This document shows positions 1 through 7,841 of a stretch of 50,805 nucleotides of DNA, one piece after another. Each line of letters begins with the position of its first letter. Positions within the stretch are counted from its first letter, which is position 1. The position numbers and the translations under genes were made by a program. Under the pieces are notes generated by a model. It saw only the letters and a program-made list of their open reading frames with translations, made no database searches and had not been told where the DNA came from. The DNA comes from Akkermansiaceae bacterium (GTDB lineage: Bacteria > Verrucomicrobiota > Verrucomicrobiia > Verrucomicrobiales > Akkermansiaceae), in the NCBI GenBank assembly GCA_903908495.1, contig CAIVSK010000077.1, positions 1 to 50,805 on the forward strand. The letters run 5' to 3'.

Positions 1-2432
1 ACCGCTGGGATGCGCATTTCCCGCGCGGTCACCGCTCCGTGCGAGAGCGGTCCGCCGCTTTCGGTCACCACCGCCGCCGCGCTGTAAAAAAGCGGCGTCC
101 AGGTCGGGTTGGTGGTGCGCGCGACCAGCACAGCCCCTCTGGGGAAACTTGCAAAATCTTCCGGCGTGAGCACCAGGTACACCGGTCCTTCCGCCACCCC
201 GGCACTCCCCGCCAAGCCACTTAGCACATCGCCCGTCTCCGCGTATGCCGCGCCTGCCGCGGCATCGCTCTGGCCCAGAATCCACTCCGGCCGGCGCGCC
301 TTGTCGACCAGATAGGCCGCCTTTTGCTGCCGCACCTGTGCCGCCAGATCCGCCCATGCCTGCGGTGCATCCGTGGTGAGCGCGTGCTCCAACTGTGCCT
401 GATGGGCGAAGAACACATCCATCGCCTCATCCACCACGGCGCGCTGCACCAGGTGCTCGCCAAGCGCACGCAGGCCGCGCCGCAGCACGGGCGTCAGGCG
501 CGTCGTCTGATAGTGCTCCAGGTCATCGAGGCTGGTGTAGGCGCGGGCAAGGCGCAGCAATTCATGGAAGAAGAAATGCAGGTCGCCGGGCAGCTTCGCG
601 AACAAGGTCACCTCGGCCTGTTGGCTGCGGATTTTCAGCTCGCGCTCCTTCTCCGCAGGGGCCAACTCCATCGGCGTCTGCAAGATGAGCCGCAGGTTAT
701 CCATCACAATCCACGGCGCTTCGCCCCAGGTCGCCACATAGGCGTCGAAGTCCACCTCGCGGTGTCCGTGGTCGCGCAGGAACCGCTGGAAGCGGGCGTT
801 GAACTCGGGAAACCCCGCCAGCACCCCGCGCTGGATCAACTCGCGTGAGTTCATCCCGGCGATATCTTCCATCAGCACCGGATCCTTGCGGGCAAGCAAC
901 GCCAGCCCGAACAGCTCCTTGTTGATCTGTCCTGTCTTGGTTTCGCACCACGTCATCAGGTGATCAAACAGCAGTTCTGCGTCCGCAGGACCAATGGCAA
1001 GCTGCAACAGCGCGTGCAGTATCCGATAAATCGTGCCCTGCGCGATGGAGATGGCGATATTGGGCAGAAAATACTGTGCGCCGTGTTCGTTGACAGCAAG
1101 CACATGCCGCCAAAGCTCCAACGGCGTCTTGTCTGCCAGCGGCTCTGCCTGATAGCGGCCCAGCGTGATGAGATAATGGTCCAGATCGCGCATCCAAGCG
1201 ACCGGCAGGTCCTGGACCCAGCCGAATTGCCGGCGCAGGCGCGGGATGGCGGCGCGCAGTTCATCTAACGAAGCAACCGCGAACGGCGCGCGGCGGGCAT
1301 ACAGTTCCACCGCATTCTGGTTGCCATAGATGTAATGCCCGAACATCACAAACCACTTGCCGGAAAAATGCGGGAAATCGAGCAACCCGAACGAATAATT
1401 CAACGAGCGGTGAAACCCCGAGTCCACAAAATCCCAGGTCAGCGGGGTGATCACATTCGGAAAGCGCTCGGCGGATTCGTCGCGGGTCCAGCGCGGCGGA
1501 ATGGTGGTGATCGGCCGCGATTGGAGCAGCCACAAGCGCCCGTCCGCAAACGCCCACTCGATGTCCTGCGGAAACGCATAACTCGCCTCAACCCTGAATA
1601 ACAAATCCGCCAGCTCCGCCAATTGCGCGTCGCTCAGGCTCGGTGCGGCCGCCTCGGCACCGGCAAGGTGGATCTCGCGGGTGCCCGACGCGGCGCTCAC
1701 AATTTGGCGCGACTTGCTGCCGATGTGGGCCGCGCTCACGGCGCGGGTGGACTTGTCGAGAATCCACTGATCCACCTCCCCTTCCCCGCTGACCACCGAT
1801 TCGCCCAGCCCGAAGTTGGCATTGATGACCATTTCGCCAAGCTGGCCATTGACCGGATTGATGCTGAAGCCGACGCCCGCGGATTCACTCGGCACCATTT
1901 GTTGGACGACGACAGCCATCACAGCCAGAGCATGGTCGAAGCCTTGCTGGTGGCGATAGGCAATGGCGCGGTCGGCCCACAGGGACACGAAGCAGCCGCG
2001 CACGCGATCCAACACATCGGCCACGCCCAGCACATTCAGGAATGTCTCGTGTTGGCCGGCGAAGGCGGCTCCCGCGAGATCTTCCATGGTGGATGAGGAG
2101 CGCACCGAAAACGCCGTACCTTGGGCAAACCCTGCGAGTTGTTGCTCGATGGCGGCGGCCGCATGTTGCGGCAGCGGCAAGCCCATGAGTTCCGCCTGCA
2201 ATGTCTCGCTCGCCGCGCGCAGCGCCGCCGCGTCATGGAACGGCAGCGCGCCAACCCGCCGCAACCAACCGCCCGCGCCGCTGATGAATTCACCGTAAAC
2301 CGAGGCGGTGATGACAAAGCCGCGCGGCACGGGGAACCCGCGTTGCGTTAGAATAGCGAGATTGGCCCCTTTGCCACCGCTCAATTCGAGCTGCGTGGCG
2401 AGGGGATTTTCAAACGTGAGGGTCGGGATCAT
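1..2432 (-). CDS. PEP-synthase-like ATP-dependent dikinase, rifampicin-phosphotransferase-type domain order (partial, C-terminus cut)
   Basis: Reading back from an ATG at 2432, an uninterrupted frame runs off the window start (about 810 codons). The N-terminus is a PPDK_N/PEP-synthase ATP-binding domain: GGKGANL at 19-25, SVRSSSTMEDL at 109-119 and FAGQHETFLNV at 124-134. A long middle region (about 340-720) matches nothing I recognise. A swivelling phosphohistidine domain comes last, with ESGGPLSHGAVTARE and the catalytic His at about residue 798. The order ATP domain - substrate domain - His domain is that of rifampicin phosphotransferase, not of PEP synthase, where the His domain is central and a TIM barrel follows. 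The enzyme should therefore pass the ATP beta-phosphate to an unknown acceptor. The start overlaps the end of the PAP2 gene by 23 bp, so the two are probably co-translated. About 50 residues are probably missing. Confidence 0.9.
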   Translation of the reverse strand, partial: MIPTLTFENPLATQLELSGGKGANLAILTQRGFPVPRGFVITASVYGEFISGAGGWLRRVGALPFHDAAALRAASETLQAELMGLPLPQHAAAAIEQQLAGFAQGTAFSVRSSSTMEDLAGAAFAGQHETFLNVLGVADVLDRVRGCFVSLWADRAIAYRHQQGFDHALAVMAVVVQQMVPSESAGVGFSINPVNGQLGEMVINANFGLGESVVSGEGEVDQWILDKSTRAVSAAHIGSKSRQIVSAASGTREIHLAGAEAAAPSLSDAQLAELADLLFRVEASYAFPQDIEWAFADGRLWLLQSRPITTIPPRWTRDESAERFPNVITPLTWDFVDSGFHRSLNYSFGLLDFPHFSGKWFVMFGHYIYGNQNAVELYARRAPFAVASLDELRAAIPRLRRQFGWVQDLPVAWMRDLDHYLITLGRYQAEPLADKTPLELWRHVLAVNEHGAQYFLPNIAISIAQGTIYRILHALLQLAIGPADAELLFDHLMTWCETKTGQINKELFGLALLARKDPVLMEDIAGMNSRELIQRGVLAGFPEFNARFQRFLRDHGHREVDFDAYVATWGEAPWIVMDNLRLILQTPMELAPAEKERELKIRSQQAEVTLFAKLPGDLHFFFHELLRLARAYTSLDDLEHYQTTRLTPVLRRGLRALGEHLVQRAVVDEAMDVFFAHQAQLEHALTTDAPQAWADLAAQVRQQKAAYLVDKARRPEWILGQSDAAAGAAYAETGDVLSGLAGSAGVAEGPVYLVLTPEDFASFPRGAVLVARTTNPTWTPLFYSAAAVVTESGGPLSHGAVTAREMRIPA

Positions 2433-3309
2433 GAATCAGGTATGGGTTGGATGGAGACAGATGGATAGAGCGCTCCCAGCGGTTGGCCACCCACAGTGCA
2501 AAGCCCGCGAGCGCAAAGCCGGCGGCGACATCAGCGAAATAATGGTAGCGCAGATAGATTGTGGCGAGCCACAGCCCGCAGCAGGGCACCAGGTAGAGCC
2601 GGTAGCGCCACCGCGCGTGCTGGCGGTCGAAGCACAGCAGGAAGCACGAGATGGCGCAATGCAGGCTGGGAAACACATCCACACCGTTACTGCCATTGGC
2701 GACGACGTAGGCATTGAAGCGGGTGATGGCCCAACCGCTCAGCGGCACCGTGAACTCGTCCGCCAACGCAAGGTGCGGGCCGCCTGCCGGCACCCACGAG
2801 TAACCGAGAAACCCGATGCCGTAGATGGTGAACATTCCCACCATCAATTTGCGCAACAACGGCAGACCGCGATTGGCATAATAGAACCAGCTCACGAACA
2901 GATAGGGGAAAAACAGCAGGTAACAAAAACTCAGAACCTCGGTGAGCAGCGGCGTGGCCAGCAACCCGGCCCGCCCGCTCAAGGTCATGCCAAACAGCCC
3001 GCGGTCCAATGAGGCGAGCAACGCGTCGCACTTGTGCGCTGCGATCTTGAGCACGACCGAACCCATCAGCGGAAACACCGCGTTCATCGCCACCGGATAG
3101 AACCACAGCCGCACCTGCCAGCGCAGCGTCGTCTCGCGCCGCCAGCACCAGCCAATGACTCCGATGCTTGCTAACAACACACCCAGGAAAAACACCGCGT
3201 CACGATCGAGCGGGCCGACCGCCAGTACCAGCCGCAACCAGGTCACGAGCAGAAACAGCCCGAAGAACCCTTCGTGAGGCAGCAGCTTGGTTTTGAAAAT
3301 CCAGTTCAT
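2410..3309 (-). CDS. PAP2_3-type membrane phosphatase/phosphotransferase
   Basis: The product is 299 residues and strongly hydrophobic, with about six membrane segments. It carries the signature of the PAP2_3 (Aur1/inositol-phosphorylceramide synthase-like) branch: GGPH at 176-179, FPSLHCA at 213-219 (His217 as phosphate acceptor) and RYHYFAD at 254-260 (His256 and Asp260). Members hydrolyse or transfer phosphate-bearing headgroups of lipids at the membrane face. The ATG overlaps the stop of the upstream acyltransferase as ATGA, and its own end overlaps the dikinase start, so all three are translationally coupled. By inference it acts on the same lipid pool as the acyltransferase. It could equally be a plain phosphatidate or undecaprenyl-pyrophosphate phosphatase. 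Confidence 0.85.
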   Translation of the reverse strand: MNWIFKTKLLPHEGFFGLFLLVTWLRLVLAVGPLDRDAVFFLGVLLASIGVIGWCWRRETTLRWQVRLWFYPVAMNAVFPLMGSVVLKIAAHKCDALLASLDRGLFGMTLSGRAGLLATPLLTEVLSFCYLLFFPYLFVSWFYYANRGLPLLRKLMVGMFTIYGIGFLGYSWVPAGGPHLALADEFTVPLSGWAITRFNAYVVANGSNGVDVFPSLHCAISCFLLCFDRQHARWRYRLYLVPCCGLWLATIYLRYHYFADVAAGFALAGFALWVANRWERSIHLSPSNPYLIHDPDPHV

Positions 3310-4595
3310 GGGAATGGCAGGTTATCGAGAACGACCTGATGAAATTCGCGCGCTGGCACCCTCAAATCCCGCTGGACCAGCCCGTTCCACACGGCGACGG
3401 CGAGCTTCTTGGCCCGGTACAGTGCTTTGAGCGCCGCAAGGGTCAGAAGCAGGTAACCTAACAACCAATTCCAACCCGCGATATGGGCGATGGCCGCGGC
3501 CATGCCCGCAAACCACAGCCCCCCTAACGGCAGGCCGACGAGGATCCGCCACAGCGCAACGACGTTGCGCCCGTCGGCGAAGCGGCGCGCCGCCAGCCAG
3601 GCCGCGAGCAGGGGCGGCAGGTTGAGCAGTGCCCCGGCGAGCACCAACGGGCCGAGCACGGCCAACAGCGCGGCATAGCCAAGCCACGGCCCAACCGGAA
3701 ACAGCGGCACCCCCTGGTGCCTCAGCACGCGGTGCGACCCGAGGCGCTGCTGCAGCTCGCTCCAACCCGCCACCACGTCCGCGGGCACACCCGGCTCGAG
3801 TGCCTTGAGCGCGCTAAAATAGCTGCGCGTGCTGCCGAGGGTCGCAACATAGGCGAGGCACTCGGCCTCCTCCTGCGCTGCGGCAGTGGCAAAGTTGCAT
3901 CCGACGTCCTCCAGGGCGCGGGTCATGCGCCGTTTCATTTCCTTGAGGCGGCCCAAGTCGCTCAACCCATCCGGCATATCAGTTAGTATAGCTTCACCCA
4001 CCACCACCTCGGCCTTGCTGCGGAATGCCCAGGCGCGTTCGTAATGAACGCCCAGCGGCACAATGCGCAGCGCCACGCCGTGTGCCAAGGCATCCAGCGC
4101 CAGGCGTGCCGCGCCGCTCTTGAACGGCAGGTGGCACGGTCCCAGCGAACTGGTGCCCTCCGGAAAAACCATCACCTCGCCGCCGTCCGCCAGCACCCGC
4201 ACACACTGGTGCAGCGCCGCCTCGTTATGGCTGCCATCTTCTGCGTCCTGCTTGCGGGCCACTGCAATGCCGGTGAAAAACAGCCGGCCGAAAAAGCCCC
4301 GCAGCAATTGCGTCGAAATCAGATAGATACCGCGCGGCACCACCTGGTGATAGACAAACCCGTCCACCGCACCGTTGCGGTGCAGCACCACATAAAGCAC
4401 CGGACCGCCGGCGGCCAACCGCTGCGGATGCACGACCGTGACCCGCTCGAAGTAAGCGCGCACGCACAGCCAATGGCAACAGCGATACCAGAGCCAGTTA
4501 TTGGGCCCGTCGGGATTTCCGCGCAGCGCGACGCGGCCTGCGAGCACCTGCGCCTCGCCGGGTCGGTCTAAGGGTGTTGGATCAGACGGTTTCAA
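3306..4595 (-). CDS. PlsC-like lysophospholipid acyltransferase with C-terminal membrane domain
   Basis: The 429-residue protein has a PlsC/LPLAT domain in its first half. The catalytic His motif is LHRNGAVDG at 71-79, and FPEGTSS at 144-150 is the glycerol-phosphate binding block. The His-to-Asp spacing is five residues instead of the usual four (HX4D), as far as I can read it. About residues 295-395 hold two or three hydrophobic segments, which ordinary PlsC lacks. It would acylate a lysophospholipid or a related alcohol from acyl-ACP or acyl-CoA at the inner membrane. It follows an LplT-like transporter after a 128-bp gap and is coupled to the PAP2 gene. That pairing recalls LplT-Aas, which retrieves and re-acylates lysophospholipids, here without the acyl-ACP synthetase part. 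Confidence 0.87.
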   Translation of the reverse strand: MKPSDPTPLDRPGEAQVLAGRVALRGNPDGPNNWLWYRCCHWLCVRAYFERVTVVHPQRLAAGGPVLYVVLHRNGAVDGFVYHQVVPRGIYLISTQLLRGFFGRLFFTGIAVARKQDAEDGSHNEAALHQCVRVLADGGEVMVFPEGTSSLGPCHLPFKSGAARLALDALAHGVALRIVPLGVHYERAWAFRSKAEVVVGEAILTDMPDGLSDLGRLKEMKRRMTRALEDVGCNFATAAAQEEAECLAYVATLGSTRSYFSALKALEPGVPADVVAGWSELQQRLGSHRVLRHQGVPLFPVGPWLGYAALLAVLGPLVLAGALLNLPPLLAAWLAARRFADGRNVVALWRILVGLPLGGLWFAGMAAAIAHIAGWNWLLGYLLLTLAALKALYRAKKLAVAVWNGLVQRDLRVPAREFHQVVLDNLPFP

Positions 4596-4723
4596 ACCAA
4601 TTAGAGGTTAGATATATTGCAAGCGCCGGCAGCAGGCATGGTGAATGAGGCTTGAGATTGGGAAGATGAGTGGCCGCAAACTGAGTTTGGTTCAAGCGTG
4701 AATTCCGTACCCCGCCAACCTTA

Positions 4724-5995
4724 TCACACCCCGTCGCCGCGCTGGCACCAGCGGGCGATCATTTGCGGCACGGCCCGCGGCCGCGACCAGGTGACAAAGC
4801 CGCCGGTCAGCGCAGCCACCGCTCCGCAAACCCAGAAGACTTGGTTGTAGCTGAGGTGAGCAGCGCCGGATAGCAATGTCTGGGTCTGGGCAGCGGCAGC
4901 GATGCCGACCCACGACAGCCAACTCGCGGCACCTTGCACCGCTCCCTTGGTCTGCGCCGAGGGCCGGTGTTGCAGCACCGAAACAATCGGCACGATGAAC
5001 AAACCTCCGCCCAGACCTAGCAACGAAAGCGCGGCCGTGAAGGCTGGTCGGCCCAAGCCGGGCCAGCCGAGCCACAGGCCCGCCACAGCCATCAGCGCGG
5101 CACCCGGCGCGATAAGACCATACTCGATGCGACCGCGAGAGAGGCGACCGGCCAGCATGCTGCCGGCGCCGATGCCGAGGCTCAGTGCGGCCTGCAGCCA
5201 CGCCTGTTCGGTGGGTTTGAGGTGGAACACCTTTTGGGCATAGAGAGCGAGGTTGATCTGCACCAGAGTGGCCACAAAGAAGAACGCGGTGTTGCCCCAA
5301 TTGGCACGCCACAGGTCGCGGTCGGCTTTCATCACACGCAGGTTGCTCCAGATCTCGCCCAGAATGTTGGGGTTGAATTTACGGGCTGGATCGGCGGCGG
5401 GAACCTTGAAAATGCCCAGGCTAACCAGACAGCCGACGCTGGCGAGCGCTGCGAGGATGGCCCCCGACCAGACCTCGCGATGAGTGAGGGTTTCGGCCAG
5501 CCAACCGCCGGCAAAGGTGCCCAGAATGATCCCGACGAAGGTGAGCAATTCGAGGATGCCGTTACCTGCGGATAGTTGCGAGGGATGCAACACCTCAGGC
5601 ATGATCCCATACTTGGCCGGGGCGAAAAACGTGCTGTGCACGCCCATCAGGCAGATGGCGGCCAGTTGCAGCGCCGGATGTTCCCAAGCCAGTGCCAGCG
5701 CCGCAAATATCATGATGGCGACCTCACCCAGCTTCACACCGATCATCACCGAACGCTTGCTGCAGCGGTCTGCCAGCCAGCCGCCCACCGTCGAAAACAG
5801 CAGAAACGGCACAGCGAAAAGCAATGACGCCTGCGACGCGAAGCCCTCTTTATCGGCATCGCTCAAGGTGATCGATGCCAGCACCGGAAAGATCACCAGC
5901 CAGCGCAGGGCATTATCGGAGAACGCACCCTGAAACTGGGTGAACATCAGGTTCCAAAAGCCTTTCGGCCAAGACGGAGACGGTTCGTTTTGCAT
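4724..5995 (-). CDS. LplT-like MFS lysophospholipid transporter
   Basis: The product is 423 residues with about 12 hydrophobic segments. The N-terminal FTQFQGAFSDNALRW and the later FAPAKYGIMPEVL are characteristic of the LplT branch of the major facilitator superfamily, and GGWLADRCSKRSVM is the loop 2-3 motif. LplT flips lysophospholipids inward for re-acylation. Its position directly before a PlsC-like acyltransferase supports that role. It follows the YiiX-like gene after 89 bp on the same strand and probably belongs to the same transcript. Other MFS substrates cannot be excluded, but the motif match to the LplT/Aas group is good. Confidence 0.88.
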   Translation of the reverse strand: MQNEPSPSWPKGFWNLMFTQFQGAFSDNALRWLVIFPVLASITLSDADKEGFASQASLLFAVPFLLFSTVGGWLADRCSKRSVMIGVKLGEVAIMIFAALALAWEHPALQLAAICLMGVHSTFFAPAKYGIMPEVLHPSQLSAGNGILELLTFVGIILGTFAGGWLAETLTHREVWSGAILAALASVGCLVSLGIFKVPAADPARKFNPNILGEIWSNLRVMKADRDLWRANWGNTAFFFVATLVQINLALYAQKVFHLKPTEQAWLQAALSLGIGAGSMLAGRLSRGRIEYGLIAPGAALMAVAGLWLGWPGLGRPAFTAALSLLGLGGGLFIVPIVSVLQHRPSAQTKGAVQGAASWLSWVGIAAAAQTQTLLSGAAHLSYNQVFWVCGAVAALTGGFVTWSRPRAVPQMIARWCQRGDGV

Positions 5996-6084
5996 ATGTT
6001 ATGAGGGTTTTCCGAGGGGCATTCGAGAGGGAGGAAGAAGTGTGCCACCCGTTCACCTTGCCGGTGCCGGGTTTCATGAAGTTG

Positions 6085-7641
6085 CTAGACGCCGGCAGGA
6101 TGCCCCCCCAGCAACGGTGCCCTGCGCGCCGGACGCCAACCGCGACGAATCCGCAGCAGCAGCGGCACGATCCGCTTGGCCGCCACCACGTGCGCCTGGC
6201 CGTCGCCGCGCTTGAGGATCAGGCCAATCGGCCGCAACGGCGCGTTTTCGGACCCGCCGGCCCGCGCCAATTCATCGAGTGCCAGATGCACCACATCATC
6301 CCCGCTGAGCGTGAAGCGGCCGAGTCGCTTGACCAGCGGAAACCGGATCGGCCCGCGCTGGTGATAACTGCGATATACCAACTCGGTGCAAACGATGCGA
6401 CTGCTCACGTTGAAGTCGAACTCGAAGTCATAGGGTTTGCCAAGGTGCCCGAACGCCTCGCCCAACGCCGCAGCGAGCTCCCCGTCCGACACGTTGGGGC
6501 GGAGCACGACGACGTGGTCGGCATGCAGGCAGGCAGCCAACGGACAGATGCGCACCCGCGGAGCGACGCCCTCGATGACACAGCCGAGCGGGCCGGCCTG
6601 CTGTGGGACTTGCTCCCAGCGTTTGGCGGCGTGAGGCTGGGTGTGCACCTGGAGTGCCTCGAGCTCGGCGCGCGACCCGAGATAGATCGCCACATGCGAC
6701 CAGAAGCCCGGCAACATCGCCGCACTCAGTTTGCCCTCGGCGCGGCATAACAGAATGTCCCCCGGCCGCAGCTGCGGAAGCAACCCGGCGAGCACCTCTT
6801 CGGTTAGAACGTGCACGGGATTGGGCACGACGTGAATACCGGCGAAGCGCCCGCCCACCAGGGATTGCAGGCCATAGCGGGTCCGCCGCGCGGGACGCAG
6901 GGCATGCCGCCAAACCACATCCCAATTGGATCGCAGGTACCGCAGCAGCGCCCCTAACAAGCTCTTATGGATCACGCCGCGTTTCCGGCGGATGATCTCG
7001 CAGAGCCAGTGCCAATCCGCGTCCAGATCGAGGCTGCGGAACAACCCGCTGCGGCGCACGCCGCCCCAAAAGCGGTCGGCGCGCAACAACGCCCGGTAAT
7101 TGAACAGCGAACTATAGCCATTGCGCACGTCATCAAAGAAGCCGGCTTCGAGGTCGAATTTGGCATCCGGTTCGTTGAGCTTGGCGCGCAACAGCGGGTG
7201 GCGCTCCGCAACGTGGATGAATTTGAGCGACTTGGCATAGAGGACCAACGCGGCGGCAAACGCTACCAAGAAGCCGGGAGTGCGCAGGCTCTCGTCCTCG
7301 ATCTGCGCAAACTCACGATAGCGGAAAATGATGTCATAGGCAGCGAATCGATAGTTGCGGTATGCCAGCAACGCCTGCCGGACGCGGTCGTCCTCGTCCG
7401 GCGTGAAGTAGCCGCGCTGCGCGGCGGCGGCCAGCACCGGAGTGTGATCGAGCAGATCTTCCAGCCGGTTGAGCCCGTCGAGAATTTCGCGAAACGTGTC
7501 GCGGTCGGCCAGCAACTGCGCCTGCGCAGCGCTGCCGGCGAGCGCCGGGGCGGTAGGCTTCAGACCACTCGGGGGCCGCAGGCGTGGCGCTGTCATGGGA
7601 CGTGGTAACCGGTCTAAAGGCAGCTCGAGCAGCCCCACCAT
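6085..7641 (-). CDS. YiiX/YebB-like permuted NlpC/P60 (LRAT-clade) protein with long N-terminal helical domain
   Basis: The 518-residue protein has a C-terminal papain-fold domain of the circularly permuted NlpC/P60 type. PGDILL is at 293-298, WSHVAIYLG at 315-323 (catalytic His316), CVIEGVAP at 354-361, and VCTELVYRSY at 417-426 (catalytic Cys418). In this permuted clade His precedes Cys; the clade includes YiiX/YebB and lecithin:retinol acyltransferase. The first 280 residues form a mostly helical region rich in aromatic and charged residues that I do not recognise, with a possible membrane-associated helix near 122-136. ATG16 is an alternative start. It lies at the head of the lipid-gene run, 89 bp before the LplT-like gene. 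Lipid hydrolase, acyltransferase or peptidoglycan hydrolase activity are all possible. Confidence 0.85.
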   Translation of the reverse strand: MVGLLELPLDRLPRPMTAPRLRPPSGLKPTAPALAGSAAQAQLLADRDTFREILDGLNRLEDLLDHTPVLAAAAQRGYFTPDEDDRVRQALLAYRNYRFAAYDIIFRYREFAQIEDESLRTPGFLVAFAAALVLYAKSLKFIHVAERHPLLRAKLNEPDAKFDLEAGFFDDVRNGYSSLFNYRALLRADRFWGGVRRSGLFRSLDLDADWHWLCEIIRRKRGVIHKSLLGALLRYLRSNWDVVWRHALRPARRTRYGLQSLVGGRFAGIHVVPNPVHVLTEEVLAGLLPQLRPGDILLCRAEGKLSAAMLPGFWSHVAIYLGSRAELEALQVHTQPHAAKRWEQVPQQAGPLGCVIEGVAPRVRICPLAACLHADHVVVLRPNVSDGELAAALGEAFGHLGKPYDFEFDFNVSSRIVCTELVYRSYHQRGPIRFPLVKRLGRFTLSGDDVVHLALDELARAGGSENAPLRPIGLILKRGDGQAHVVAAKRIVPLLLRIRRGWRPARRAPLLGGHPAGV

Positions 7642-7644
7642 GGA

Positions 7645-7713
7645 GCCACCAACAGGCGGAGACTAGCCAAGGCGGCGGCGAAGGCAATGGAAAAAGCCCC
7701 GCCACCAACAGGC
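7645..7713. repeat. Short direct repeat between recQ and the YiiX-like gene
   Basis: GCCACCAACAGGC occurs at 7645-7657 and again at 7701-7713, both followed by a purine-rich stretch. The 200-bp gap otherwise holds a GC hairpin that could end recQ transcription and no gene. Confidence 0.5.
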
Positions 7714-7787
7714 AGGAGATTTGGAGGCCGCTGACATCCACCCCAGCCGGGAAGGGGCTCGTATTCAGGGAAATTGAATGAAGCCAG

Positions 7788-7820
7788 AAGACGGACAAGT
7801 GCGTCCGCCCGCCGTCCTTG
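7788..7820 (-). terminator. Candidate hairpin downstream of recQ
   Basis: Just beyond the recQ stop (minus strand), CGGAC and GTCCG flank a six-base loop inside a larger imperfect palindrome running from AAGACGGAC to CGCCGTCCTT. There is no clear U-run, so termination is only a guess. Confidence 0.3.
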
Positions 7821-7841
7821 AACTTGCGCCTTGCAAGCGCT

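Noticed and set aside
2308-3012. Plus-strand frame of 234 codons
   Set aside because: Antisense to the PAP2 and dikinase genes; translation is Gln/Ala/Arg-rich low complexity.
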